Shown: piece by piece, positions 27,108 through 35,351 of the stretch
How the letters are laid out: every line of letters starts with the position of its first letter
Numbering within the stretch: the stretch's first letter is position 1
Origin: an uncultured Roseateles sp.
GTDB lineage: Bacteria; Pseudomonadota; Gammaproteobacteria; Burkholderiales; Burkholderiaceae_C
DNA length: 64,000 bases
Assembly (NCBI RefSeq): GCF_945956965.1
Contig: NZ_CAMFJS010000009.1
Coordinates: 62,001 to 126,000 of the forward strand
Direction: 5' to 3'
Notes under the pieces: generated by a model
Database searches by the model: none
Seen by the model: the letters and a program-made list of their open reading frames with translations, nothing else
What the model was told of the DNA's origin: nothing
Translations under genes and position numbers: made by a program

Positions 27108-27401
27108 GTGCCGGAGGCACAAACACATCAATGGCGGGTGCTGAATTCGGCATCCTTGCGCATGCGCCTGCTTGATGAGCAGCAGTTGGTGTTCAATGAG
27201 CTGACGGGAGACACCCATTTGCTCTCCTTCAGCGGCCAGGAATTGCTGAGCCTGCTGGTCGAATCCTCTCCCCAAGCCTGGACCAGTTCCGCCTTGAGCC
27301 AGGCGCTGCTGGGGGAAAGCGACGCGGCGCTGGAAGCGCGCATCACGCAAAACCTGAACTATCTCGAGCAGCTTGGCTTGATCGAGCAATTGCCCTCGTG
27401 A
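27108..27401 (+). CDS. PqqD-like peptide-binding protein of the HPr-rel-A system
   Basis: This gene encodes 97 residues from GTG 27108 (AGGG about 7 bases upstream). The pattern WRVLNSASLRMRLLDEQQLVFNELTGDTHLLSFSGQELL and the C-terminal ARITQNLNYLEQLGLIEQL follow the PqqD winged-helix fold (RRE, RiPP recognition element) as found in the HPr-rel-A variant. PqqD-type domains bind leader peptides for modifying enzymes. The gene ends in a GTGA overlap with the HprK-like kinase gene, so the two are translationally coupled. Confidence 0.88.
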   Translation: MPEAQTHQWRVLNSASLRMRLLDEQQLVFNELTGDTHLLSFSGQELLSLLVESSPQAWTSSALSQALLGESDAALEARITQNLNYLEQLGLIEQLPS

Positions 27402-28321
27402 GACTGGCGCAACTGCAGGCTGCGGCCCTGAGATCTGCCTTGCGCGGCGAGGGCTTGTTGATCCGCACCGGCCCGGTGCTGGTGCGCATCCGCTCCCAGC
27501 TCGACAGCGTGGCCGACGCGCTGGCTACGCTTTACGCCGATCAAACCCTGGGCACGGCCGAGGAATTTTGCGATTTCGACACTCGCATTGACGCGGTGGA
27601 CGGTCTGCGCCACTGGTTGCGGCCGCAGGCGCAGTTCTCGTTTGAAGGCATCCGGCCCTTCAAGCCCATGGCTTTGCCCCATGCCTCGGCCATGCTGGAA
27701 TGGGGCTTGAACTGGTGTGTGTCCGGGCACTGCCACCAATACATCATCATTCACGCGGCGGTGGTCGAGCGCGGTGGCCGAGCCATGGTGCTGCCGGCGC
27801 CGCCCGGCTCCGGCAAGAGCACTTTGTGCGCCGGGCTGGTGAATCGGGGCTGGCGCTTGCTGTCGGATGAGCTGACCTTGATCGACCCGCAAACCGGCGA
27901 GCTGGTGCCGCTGGCCCGGCCCGTTAGCTTGAAGAACCGTTCCATCGAGGTCATCAAGGCCTTTGCGCCGCAGGCCGTGTTCGGCCCGCTGACGCGGGAT
28001 ACGGTCAAGGGCACGGTCGCGCATATGAAGCCGCCCACCGACAGCGTCTTGCGCAATACCGAGCGGGCGCGGCTGGCCTGGGTGGTGTTCCCGCGCTATG
28101 TGGCCGGCAGCCCAGTGACGCCCAAGCCTTTGCCGCGCGCCGAGGCCATGATGGCCTTGGTGGACAACGCCTTCAACTACCACTTGCACGGCCGCCAGGG
28201 CTTTGAGACCTTGGTGGATCGCGTGGCCGCCTCGCATTGCTTGCGCTTTAAGTACAGCGATCTGGAGCAGGCCTGCCAATTCTTCACCCAGCTGGCGGAT
28301 GCCGCGGAGGTGTCGCTATGA
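27398..28321 (+). CDS. HprK-related kinase A
   Basis: This gene encodes 307 residues from GTG 27398, overlapping the previous stop by 4 bases. The domain resembles HPr kinase/phosphorylase: Walker A APPGSGKSTL (about residues 132-141), then GWRLLSDELTLIDPQTGELVPLARPVSLKNRSIEVI. There is no N-terminal HprK domain and no phosphotransferase genes nearby, so a role in sugar PTS control is unlikely. HprK-related kinase A proteins (TIGR04352) are defined by co-occurrence with a PqqD-like protein and a nucleotidyltransferase, exactly the arrangement here. The substrate is unknown, probably a protein or peptide. It ends in an ATGA overlap with the next gene. Confidence 0.9.
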   Translation: MRLAQLQAAALRSALRGEGLLIRTGPVLVRIRSQLDSVADALATLYADQTLGTAEEFCDFDTRIDAVDGLRHWLRPQAQFSFEGIRPFKPMALPHASAMLEWGLNWCVSGHCHQYIIIHAAVVERGGRAMVLPAPPGSGKSTLCAGLVNRGWRLLSDELTLIDPQTGELVPLARPVSLKNRSIEVIKAFAPQAVFGPLTRDTVKGTVAHMKPPTDSVLRNTERARLAWVVFPRYVAGSPVTPKPLPRAEAMMALVDNAFNYHLHGRQGFETLVDRVAASHCLRFKYSDLEQACQFFTQLADAAEVSL

Positions 28322-29421
28322 GCCTCGGTCCGAGCTTGCTGGTGCAGGCCCTGGCGCGGCCGCAAGACTGCCTGGGCTGGACACTGCGGCAATGGGAGTT
28401 GCTGCTGCAACAAGGCCGGCGCGCCAATCTGCTGGGCCGCTTGGAGGTTGCCTTTGAGCGCGCTGGGGTGCTGACGCAGCTGCCGCCCGGCCCGCAAAAG
28501 CATTTCGATTCGGTGCGCCGCGTGGCCGACAGTCAGCGCCGCGCCGTGCGCTGGGAGGCCCGCAAGATCGCCCAAGCCTTGCAAGATCTCAAGATGCCGG
28601 TGGTGGTGCTCAAGGGCGCGGCTTACGCCTTGAGCGAGCTGCCGCTGGCGCAGGGGCGTTTGTTCTCGGATGTGGACATTCTGGTGCCGCGTGAGCGTTT
28701 GCCCGGCGTCGAGGCCTCCTTGATGGCCGAGGGCTGGCAGACCGGTCACCATGACGCTTACGACCAGCGCTACTACCGAGAATGGATGCACGAGATCCCG
28801 CCGCTGCAGCATGTGCTGCGTGAGACGGTGATCGATGTCCATCACAACATCTTGCCGCTGAGCGGGCGCATCCAGGTCGATGCGGCCAAGCTCTTGGCGA
28901 AGGCCCTGCCCATTGCTGGCTGGCCGGGGCTGTACCGCCTGGCCGATGTGGACATGGTTCTGCACAGCGCTTGCCACCTTTTCCTTGATGGCGAGTTCGA
29001 CAAGGGCTTGCGGGACCTGCTGGACCTGGACGGCTTGCTGCGCCACTTCAGTACCACGCCCGATTTCTGGCCTGCGCTCAGCGCGCGTGCCTTTGAGTTG
29101 GGCCTGGCCCGGGTGCTGTTCTACGCCTTGCGCTACACCGGCCTGGTGCTGCACACACCCATGCCCGCGATCAACGGTGATTTGCTTCAAGCTGGGCCTT
29201 CGGCCGGGGTACTGAGGCTGATGGATGCGGTGTTCCTGCGCGCCCTGCAGCCCGACCACCCCAGCTGCGAGGACGGCTGGACCGGCAGCGCGCGGCGCTT
29301 TTTGTATCTGCGCGCGCACTGGATGCGCATGCCCTTGGGGCTGCTGCTGCCGCATCTGCTGCGCAAGGCGCTGCGGCGCGAGCCCAGCGATGAAGCTACG
29401 CCCGCGGCACCTGCCGCCTAG
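28318..29421 (+). CDS. Nucleotidyltransferase-family protein of the HPr-rel-A system
   Basis: This gene encodes 367 residues. The NTP_transf_5 pattern is clear: VVVLKGAAYALSELPLAQGRLFSDVDILVPRERL (about 92-125), where SDVDILV carries the metal-binding DxD. A helical C-terminal half includes DMVLHSACHLFLDGEFDKGLRDLLDLDGLL. Such proteins transfer a nucleotide or related group to a protein or metabolite; the acceptor here is unknown. ATG 28318 overlaps the kinase stop by 4 bases, so PqqD-like, kinase and transferase are made from one message. The gene ends 72 bases before pssA. Confidence 0.88.
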   Translation: MSLGPSLLVQALARPQDCLGWTLRQWELLLQQGRRANLLGRLEVAFERAGVLTQLPPGPQKHFDSVRRVADSQRRAVRWEARKIAQALQDLKMPVVVLKGAAYALSELPLAQGRLFSDVDILVPRERLPGVEASLMAEGWQTGHHDAYDQRYYREWMHEIPPLQHVLRETVIDVHHNILPLSGRIQVDAAKLLAKALPIAGWPGLYRLADVDMVLHSACHLFLDGEFDKGLRDLLDLDGLLRHFSTTPDFWPALSARAFELGLARVLFYALRYTGLVLHTPMPAINGDLLQAGPSAGVLRLMDAVFLRALQPDHPSCEDGWTGSARRFLYLRAHWMRMPLGLLLPHLLRKALRREPSDEATPAAPAA

Positions 29422-29493
29422 CCGCTTCTGTCGTGCGGCCAGGTCACTGGCTTGTCCTCCCGCCTGCCCGCTCCCATCGCTTATGCTTTGCGC

Positions 29494-30114
29494 ATGAAGC
29501 CACGCAACAAACCTTTCGCCATGATTCGCGAGTTCCATCTCGCCGACTGGTTCACCCTGGGCAATGCCTGCGCCGGCATGGGCGCCCTGTTTTCGGTGAT
29601 GTCTTTTCTGCAGACCGGCCAGATCCTGCACATCTACTACGCCTGCGCCCTGATCCCGGTGGCCTTTGTCTTCGATGTGCTGGACGGCCGCATCGCGCGC
29701 TGGCGCCAGCAGCAATCGGTGCTGGGGCGTGAGCTGGACTCTTTGGCCGACGTCATCTCCTTCGGCGTGGCGCCCGCGGCCATCGCTTATGCCTGCGGCA
29801 TGCAGGGCTTGTACGACCGCATCATCTTGGTCTTCTTCGTGGCTTGCGGTGTCTCGCGCCTGGCCCGCTTCAACATCACCGCCGAAGCACTCAGCGAAGG
29901 TGGCAGCAAGGTCAAATATTTCGAGGGCACACCCATCCCCACCTCTTTGCTGCTGGTGATCGTGCTGGCCGTGGCCGCCATGCAAGGTGCCATTGGCGAT
30001 CAGATGTGGGGCGGCAAGCTGGACCTGTTCGGTTTTTACTTGCACCCGCTGGCGCTGATGTACGCGGTGTCGGGCTCGCTGATGGTGAGCCGGATTCGGA
30101 TTCCCAAAATCTGA
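29494..30114 (+). CDS. pssA: CDP-diacylglycerol-serine O-phosphatidyltransferase PssA
   Basis: This gene encodes 206 residues with about six membrane spans. The CDP-alcohol phosphotransferase motif DG-x2-AR-x8-G-x3-D-x3-D is complete: DGRIARWRQQQSVLGRELDSLAD (about residues 65-87). The enzyme makes phosphatidylserine from CDP-diacylglycerol and serine, the step towards phosphatidylethanolamine, in the inner membrane. KVKYFEGTPIP is typical of the bacterial type II PssA subgroup. ATG 29494 was chosen; ATG 29521 (MIREFHLADW) is a plausible shorter start. It is convergent with the DUF2917 gene, with a CGACTGA/TCAGTCG palindrome (30139-30153) between them. Confidence 0.93.
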   Translation: MKPRNKPFAMIREFHLADWFTLGNACAGMGALFSVMSFLQTGQILHIYYACALIPVAFVFDVLDGRIARWRQQQSVLGRELDSLADVISFGVAPAAIAYACGMQGLYDRIILVFFVACGVSRLARFNITAEALSEGGSKVKYFEGTPIPTSLLLVIVLAVAAMQGAIGDQMWGGKLDLFGFYLHPLALMYAVSGSLMVSRIRIPKI

Positions 30115-30154
30115 GGCTTGAGTTCGCGGTTCTTGCCCCGACTGACTCAGTCGC

Positions 30155-30439
30155 TCAAGTCAAACTCAGCCGCACCCCGGCCGCCCCGGCCGCGCTCAGG
30201 TAAAAGCGCGCCGGGCCCAGCAAATGCATGTGCTGGCCGGCCTGAATGAACACATCGTCCGGCTTGCCCTGTTCGGTCAGCCACAGGCAGCCATGGCTGA
30301 CGCGTAAGGTGCGCGATTGCCAGGCGCGCAGCGGCAGTGCCAACGGCGCCTGGGCGGCAGCAAGATGAAGCTCGGCTTGGCGCTGTGAACCTGGCAGCGT
30401 GGCGGCGGAAGGCGCATCGGTTCTGAGTAAGGTGTCCAT
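30155..30439 (-). CDS. DUF2917 domain protein
   Basis: This gene encodes 94 residues from ATG 30437-30439. The central part LRAWQSRTLRVSHGCLWLTEQGKPDDVFIQAGQHMHLLGPARFYLSA is the DUF2917 signature, a small beta-rich domain that resembles a cupin-like half barrel. The function is not known. There is no signal peptide. It is divergent from a MocR-type regulator gene starting at 30593, which in other Burkholderiales also often neighbours DUF2917 genes, so the regulator may control it. Confidence 0.85.
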   Translation of the reverse strand: MDTLLRTDAPSAATLPGSQRQAELHLAAAQAPLALPLRAWQSRTLRVSHGCLWLTEQGKPDDVFIQAGQHMHLLGPARFYLSAAGAAGVRLSLT

Positions 30440-30550
30440 GGCTGCCAGCTTGCGCCCAGCACGCCGGCGGCAACAGAGGCACAGCCGCCCCAAGCGGGCA
30501 AGCACAGGCGAGCGTTTTGGCGGCACTGTGTTGGCCGGCTTTGCCCTCAT

Positions 30551-30583
30551 CTGTATTGCATGTAAGCGCGGCGTACCGTACAG
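30551..30583. promoter_or_regulatory. CTGTA/TACAG inverted repeat in the MocR-DUF2917 divergent region
   Basis: CTGTA (30551-30555) and TACAG (30579-30583) form an inverted pair. Between them are TGTATTGCATGTA (direct TGTA repeats) and CGTACCGTAC (direct CGTAC repeats). The position just before the regulator start makes an autoregulatory operator plausible; MocR proteins commonly bind direct repeats in such divergent gaps. Confidence 0.3.
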
Positions 30584-30592
30584 AATCGGGCC

Positions 30593-32047
30593 ATGACCGA
30601 TTCAAACCGCAGCGAGCCGCTCTATCTTCAAATTGCCGACCGGCTGGCGCGCTCCATTCGCGCGGGCACCCTGGCGCGGGGTGAGCGCATGCCCTCGGTG
30701 CGGGACTTGGCGCGCCAGGAGGGCGTCTCGCAATCCACCGTTGTGCAGGCCTATCACTGGCTGGAAGATGCCCGGCTGATCCACGCCAAGCCGCGCTCGG
30801 GCTACTTTGTGCAAAGCCGCCCTGAACCCTTGCCCGAGCCCAAGGCCTCGCGCCCCAGCGGGCGCTGCTGCTCGGTGCGGGTGGGCGATTTGGGCCGCGA
30901 GGTGCTGAATCTGGCCGCGCAGCAAAACATGGTCTCCTTCGGCGCGGCCTGCCCGGGGCCGGAGATGTTCGACCAGGAACGCGTGCGCCGCGCCCTGACC
31001 CGGGTGGTGACGCGCCAGCGTGATCTGCTCTGCACCTACCCGCTGGGCTCGGGGCGCGAAGAGGCGCGCCGCGCCGTGGCCCGGCATGGCCTGAGCCTGG
31101 GCTGCGTGCTGCATGCCGACGACATCGTCATGACCAATGGCTGCATGGAGTCCGTCACCCTGTGCCTGAAGACGGTCACCCAGCCCGGCGATGTGGTGGC
31201 GCTGGAGTCGCCCACTTACTTCGGCTTTTTGGAGATTCTGCAAAGCCTGCATCTGCGCGCGCTGGAGATTCCCACCCACCCGCGCCACGGCATCTCGGTG
31301 GACGCGCTGCAACTGGCGCTGGAGACGCAAGACGTCAAGGCCGTGCTGGTGGTGCCTACGCTGTCCAACCCGCTGGGCGCCTGCATGCCGGTGCTGGAGC
31401 GTAAGCGCTTAGCTCAGCTGGTGGCCGCGCATGACATCGCCTTGATCGAGGATGTGATCTACAACGACCTGGCCGAGCAGGACGACAAGCGCCGCGCCGT
31501 CAAATCCTTCGACACCACCGGCCATGTGATGCTGTGCGGCTCCTTCAACAAAACCCTGGCGCCGGGCCTGCGCCTGGGTTGGGTGGAGGCGGGCCGCTGG
31601 TCCGCGCCGCTGCGCAAGATCAAGGACGTGCAGTCGGGCGCGCAAACCGCCGTGCTGGAAGTGGCGCTGGCCGATCTGCTGAGCCAGGCCGGCAACGAGG
31701 CCGCGCTGCGCCAGATGCGCGCCAGCATCGCCGCGCGGGTGGACGAGGCACGCGGCTTGATCGCCCAGAGCTTCCCCAAGGGCACCCGCGTTACCGACCC
31801 GGCGGGCGGCTACATCCTGTGGGTGGAGCTGCCCGGCGGCTTGGATGCGGTGGCGCTTTACGAGGCCTGCTTGGCCGAAAACATCTGCATCGCGCCCGGC
31901 CAAATGTTCAGCGTTAGCCCGCGCTTCCGCTCCTTTATTCGCCTGGGCGTGGGTGGCCGTTGGGGGCCGGAGCACCCGGCCGCGCTGCGCCGCATCGGCG
32001 CCCTGGTTCAGGCCCTGCTCGACGCGCCGGGCTTGGCGGCGGCCTGA
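30593..32047 (+). CDS. MocR/PdxR-type GntR-family regulator with aminotransferase domain
   Basis: This gene encodes 484 residues. An N-terminal GntR winged helix (about 7-75: EPLYLQIADRLARSIRAGTLARGERMPSVRDLARQEGVSQSTVVQAYHWLE) is followed by a fold-type I aminotransferase-like domain (about 110-480). PLP-binding features are SNPLGACMPV, the Asp/Tyr of IEDVIYNDL and Lys320 in CGSFNKTLAPGLRLGW. Such proteins sense PLP or an amino-acid adduct and regulate a divergent neighbour. Its 3' end overlaps the convergent DMT gene by 40 bases. Confidence 0.93.
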   Translation: MTDSNRSEPLYLQIADRLARSIRAGTLARGERMPSVRDLARQEGVSQSTVVQAYHWLEDARLIHAKPRSGYFVQSRPEPLPEPKASRPSGRCCSVRVGDLGREVLNLAAQQNMVSFGAACPGPEMFDQERVRRALTRVVTRQRDLLCTYPLGSGREEARRAVARHGLSLGCVLHADDIVMTNGCMESVTLCLKTVTQPGDVVALESPTYFGFLEILQSLHLRALEIPTHPRHGISVDALQLALETQDVKAVLVVPTLSNPLGACMPVLERKRLAQLVAAHDIALIEDVIYNDLAEQDDKRRAVKSFDTTGHVMLCGSFNKTLAPGLRLGWVEAGRWSAPLRKIKDVQSGAQTAVLEVALADLLSQAGNEAALRQMRASIAARVDEARGLIAQSFPKGTRVTDPAGGYILWVELPGGLDAVALYEACLAENICIAPGQMFSVSPRFRSFIRLGVGGRWGPEHPAALRRIGALVQALLDAPGLAAA

Positions 32048-32994
32048 GGCTTGATGCGCAGCGCCCACCACACGCCACTCACCAGCAGGGCGATGCCCAG
32101 CAAGGTCAAGGGCGCGGGTGCCTGGCCGCTGAGCGTGAAGGCATAGGCCAGCGCCGACAGGGTTTCGAACACGATCAGCTGCCCGACGATATTGGTGGGC
32201 AGGCGCTGGCTGGCCTCGTTCCAGCACAGGGTGCCCACCCAGGAGGCGAACAGGCCCACGGCCAGCATCAAGCCGACAAAAGCCCAGGGCCTCGGGCCCA
32301 GCGGCAAGCTGAAGTCTGCGGGCAAGGGCGGCAGCCCGGCGCTGTGCAGGCCCAGCATCAGCGCGCCGCCCAGCAAAGACATTGGCAAGGTCACCAAGCC
32401 CTGGGCGGTGGCCCAGGCGCGTGGGCTGCGGTCCGCGTGCGCGCGCAGCCAATCAGCATTGCGAATCGGGTACCAAGTCCAGCAGGCCACGGCAGCCACG
32501 GCCAGCAGGGCACCTTCCAGGTAATGCTGGAAATTGGCCTGCGGCTTGGCGGCGAGCTGGCTCAGCTCGGTCTGATTGACGCAGGCAATGCCCAGCGCGA
32601 TCAAAGCCAGCGAGGGCGCCAGCCGCGCCCAGGGCAGCAGACCGTCGCGCGCGCGATTGCGCCGGTTGGAGATCACGGCTATCACCACCGGCAGCGTGCC
32701 GATGATGACGGTCGGCAGCGGCCCGCCGGCGCGCTGAATCGCGGCCGCCAGGCACAGGTAGTAGAGGAAGTTGCCGATCGCGCTGAGCTTGCAGGCTTCC
32801 AGCCAATCCGCGGCTTTGAGCTCGCGCAGGGTGGCGCGGTCCATCAAGGCCAGCGGCAGGGCGATCAAGCCAAAGGCCAGGTAACGGCCCACCACCAGCA
32901 TCGCGGCCGGATAGTCCGGCAAGAGCAGGGGCGCCACAAACACCAAGCCCCACATCAGGCCGGCGCCCAGGGCAAACAAGAATCCTATCCACAT
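32008..32994 (-). CDS. DMT-family (EamA) transporter
   Basis: This gene encodes 328 residues with about ten hydrophobic spans arranged as two EamA repeats (first: WIGFLFALGAGLMWGLVFVAPLLLPDYPAAML...; second starts near EGALLAVAAVACWTWYPIRNADW). Family members export amino acids or other metabolites. The substrate is not determined. ATG 32992-32994 begins 66 bases after a minus-strand hairpin with a T-run (33060-33098), an arrangement typical of a gene controlled by transcription attenuation. The 3' end overlaps the MocR gene. Confidence 0.9.
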   Translation of the reverse strand: MWIGFLFALGAGLMWGLVFVAPLLLPDYPAAMLVVGRYLAFGLIALPLALMDRATLRELKAADWLEACKLSAIGNFLYYLCLAAAIQRAGGPLPTVIIGTLPVVIAVISNRRNRARDGLLPWARLAPSLALIALGIACVNQTELSQLAAKPQANFQHYLEGALLAVAAVACWTWYPIRNADWLRAHADRSPRAWATAQGLVTLPMSLLGGALMLGLHSAGLPPLPADFSLPLGPRPWAFVGLMLAVGLFASWVGTLCWNEASQRLPTNIVGQLIVFETLSALAYAFTLSGQAPAPLTLLGIALLVSGVWWALRIKPQAAAKPGASSRA

Positions 32995-33059
32995 GGGCGC
33001 AGTGTGCCTTGGCTCAGCGGCCTCAGTGCCGCTTGGCGCAGCGAAGTTTTTCGCCGGCC

Positions 33060-33098
33060 CAAAAAGAGAAACCGGACATCACGATGGCGATGTCCGGT
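33060..33098 (-). terminator. Intrinsic terminator in leader of DMT transporter gene
   Basis: On the minus strand a 10-bp perfect stem (33098-33089 with 33080-33071, ACCGGACATC/GATGTCCGGT, 8-base loop) is followed by TTCTCTTTTT (33070-33061). It ends 66 bases before the transporter ATG. Upstream, 33099-33372 has no gene but contains further pairing segments, such as ACAGGG/CCCTGT (minus strand, around 33175 and 33150) and GGCTC/GAGCC. The terminator may end a small RNA or work as an attenuator. Confidence 0.75.
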
Positions 33099-33372
33099 CC
33101 TCGGCTCGGCTGGCTTGCCCTGCCACAAAGGCGGGACTGGCTGGCACAGGGTCCCTTACGGGCTCCTCCCCCTGTTGTCTGAGCCTGCATTGTCTGAAAT
33201 CGGTATGACAGTGGTGCTGTGGTTTGCCCTTGATTCTGTAACGTGCGGGCGATATGCGAACAAACAGGGGATTGACTGGCCATGGATTGGGGTTGCCCAA
33301 AGAAGTCTTGAGCGCCGGGCCGCTGGGCGCAATCCTGTTGAGCGCCCTCCAGGCAGTGCTGGCGCTGCAGGC

Positions 33373-33660
33373 TTAAAGCGCCTGGCTTGCTGCTCTCACC
33401 CATTCCGATGGGGCGATGCCAAACAAACCTTCTGCGCAGGCCAGGGCCTCTTCCACAGTTTCATGCCAAGAGTCCGCGGCGTAGCGCTGATCCAAGGATT
33501 GGTAGATCAGCAGGAAGTTCTTGTTGCCATCGCTGGTGATCTCAAACCGGAACGCCAGTTCGAGGGCGTTGTCATCATCCAGATCAGCCGGCGACCAGCC
33601 GCTATTGGGGTGGCCGAGGATGCGGATGACTCGGCTCGGGATGCTTGCGTAGGATTTCAT
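33373..33660 (-). CDS. Hypothetical small protein
   Basis: This gene encodes 95 residues from ATG 33658-33660. It begins MKSYASIPSRVIRILGHPNSGWSPADLDDDNALELAFRFEITSDGNKNFLLIYQS and ends in a helix rich in Ala and Glu (TVEEALACAEGLFGIAPSEW). It is soluble, acidic and without a signal. I do not recognise the family; the Glu/Asp-rich start and single globular length suggest a small regulatory or immunity-like protein, but nothing nearby supports this. Confidence 0.65.
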   Translation of the reverse strand: MKSYASIPSRVIRILGHPNSGWSPADLDDDNALELAFRFEITSDGNKNFLLIYQSLDQRYAADSWHETVEEALACAEGLFGIAPSEWVRAASQAL

Positions 33661-33731
33661 TGTTGGGCTTAAACGTTGGCGCTCAGCTGACGCCTTAGGC
33701 GGGCGGATGGAGCCGCATGGTCAGGGGCGAT

Positions 33732-34061
33732 TTACCAGGGGGCCTTATCTGTCCATCTAGGCCAGTCGGCAGAAGTCTCAGCATTCACTCTTGAGAGGCG
33801 CCAAACTGCATAGACAGCAATGGCCGCTATCAACGCTGGGAACAAATAGCTTGAACTCCAAAAGGGTAGCCCGGCAACAAACAGGACAGCCAGAGCGACA
33901 GACCAAAGCTGAAGGTCAATCCTTTTCGTGAATTCCACTTCCGCCCTTGAAACGGTGCGGAAAAGCCGAACGCCACACTCCGGGCAGGTCAGTTGAAATA
34001 TCCCTTTGAATCTATGGCGCAGATCAACGCGGTATTTTGGGCACTGGTAGTTCATCGCCAT
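33732..34061 (-). CDS. Small membrane protein with residual zinc-ribbon motif
   Basis: This gene encodes 109 residues from ATG 34059-34061 (MAMNYQCPKY). An N-terminal segment has CP-K-Y and then TCPECGVRLF, a zinc-ribbon pattern in which the second Cys of the first knuckle is replaced by Tyr. Two membrane spans follow (LQLWSVALAVLFVAGLPFW and YLFPALIAAIAVYAVW). It is probably an inner-membrane protein with a cytoplasmic N-terminus. Function unknown. It starts just upstream of, but is not coupled to, the glcF end at 34089. Confidence 0.65.
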   Translation of the reverse strand: MAMNYQCPKYRVDLRHRFKGIFQLTCPECGVRLFRTVSRAEVEFTKRIDLQLWSVALAVLFVAGLPFWSSSYLFPALIAAIAVYAVWRLSRVNAETSADWPRWTDKAPW

Positions 34062-34088
34062 TTAACTCTGATTGCTAGGGACAAGTTC

Positions 34089-35351
34089 TCAGGCGCCAGG
34101 CAAGCAATCCGCCAAGACCTCAACCCAATGCCGCACCGGCGTGCTGGTGCCGCTTTGCAAGTGCTGGATGCAACCGATATTGGCCGAGACAATGGTCTGC
34201 GCATGCAGGGGCGCCAGGGCTTGCAGCTTCTGGTCGCGCAGCTGTTTGGACAGCGCCGGCTGCAAGACCGAGTAAGTGCCCGCCGAGCCGCAGCACAGAT
34301 GGCTGTCGCAGCTAGCCAGTTTGACTTCGAAGCCTAGGGCGCGTAGGCCTTGCTCGACACCGCCGCGCAGCTGTTGGCCGTGCTGCAGGGTGCAGGGCGG
34401 GTGATAGGCCAGCTTCTCGCGCGGCGTGTCTTGTTGCTGCGCCCCCAGCTGCGGCAGCAGCAGGGGCACCAAGTCGGGCAGCAGCTCGCTGAGGTCGCGG
34501 GTGATGGCGCTGATCTGCGCGGCCTTGTCGGCATAGTCGGGGTCATGGGCCAGGGCGTGGCCGTAGTCCTTCACCGTGACGCCGCAGCCTGAGGCGTTCA
34601 TCACCAGGGCCTCGATCTTGCCGGCCTCGGTCAGCCCGGCCACCAGCGGCCACCAGGCGTCGATATTGCGGCGCATATCGGCCAGGCCACCCATCTGGTC
34701 ATTCAAATGGCTGCGGATGGCGCCGCAGCAGCCGGCACCATCGGCCACCAGGGTCTGAATGCCGGCGGCGTCCAGCACGCGCGCCGTGGCGCTATTGATA
34801 TTGGGCGCCATGCTGGGCTGCACACAGCCCAGCAACAAGCCCATCTTGCGCGGGTGCTGCTTGCGGGGCCAGTCATGCGCGCTGGCGGGGGCTTTACCTG
34901 GCACTTTGTCTTGCAGGGCGGCGGGCAGCAGGGGGCGCACCAGCTTACCCAGGCGCATGGCCGGCTCGAAGGCGGGCGAGGTCAGGCCTTCTTTCAACAG
35001 CCAGCGCACGGCGCGTTCCCCGGCGGGGCGCTCGACCTTAGCCTCGACAATGCCGCGGCCGATCTCCAGCAACTGGCCGTACTGCACGCCGGAAGGGCAG
35101 GTGCTTTCGCAGTTGCGGCAGGTCAGGCAGCGGTCCAGATGCAGCTGGGTGCTGCGCGTGGGCTCGGCGCCTTCCAGCACTTGCTTGATCAGGTAGATGC
35201 GGCCGCGCGGGCCGTCCAGCTCATCGCCCAGCAGCTGATAGGTCGGGCAGGTGGCGGTGCAAAAACCGCAATGCACGCAGCGGCTCAAAATGGCCTGGGC
35301 CGCCTTGCCGTGGCTGGTGCCGCTGAACTCTTCGGCGAGTTGGGTTTGCAT
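34089..35351 (-). CDS. glcF: Glycolate oxidase iron-sulfur subunit GlcF
   Basis: This gene encodes 420 residues. Two 4Fe-4S motifs lie at the N-terminus (CVHCGFCTATCP and CLTCRNCESTCP), followed by two CCG-type domains (GAGCCGAIRSH and HLCCGSAGTYSVLQP). GlcF passes electrons from the flavoprotein subunits GlcD/GlcE to the quinone pool during glycolate oxidation. The ATG shares one base with the stop of the methyltransferase gene (TGATG), so translation is coupled. It is the last gene of the glc cluster. Confidence 0.95.
   Translation of the reverse strand: MQTQLAEEFSGTSHGKAAQAILSRCVHCGFCTATCPTYQLLGDELDGPRGRIYLIKQVLEGAEPTRSTQLHLDRCLTCRNCESTCPSGVQYGQLLEIGRGIVEAKVERPAGERAVRWLLKEGLTSPAFEPAMRLGKLVRPLLPAALQDKVPGKAPASAHDWPRKQHPRKMGLLLGCVQPSMAPNINSATARVLDAAGIQTLVADGAGCCGAIRSHLNDQMGGLADMRRNIDAWWPLVAGLTEAGKIEALVMNASGCGVTVKDYGHALAHDPDYADKAAQISAITRDLSELLPDLVPLLLPQLGAQQQDTPREKLAYHPPCTLQHGQQLRGGVEQGLRALGFEVKLASCDSHLCCGSAGTYSVLQPALSKQLRDQKLQALAPLHAQTIVSANIGCIQHLQSGTSTPVRHWVEVLADCLPGA

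Noticed and set aside
33221-33230. c-di-GMP-I riboswitch (AGGGCAAACC on the minus strand)
   Set aside because: The required GACGCAAAGCC and tetraloop-receptor segments are not found near it.
31960-33672. 570-codon plus-strand frame opposite the DMT transporter
   Set aside because: It runs through a real minus-strand gene, the terminator and two unrelated regions; no protein motif.
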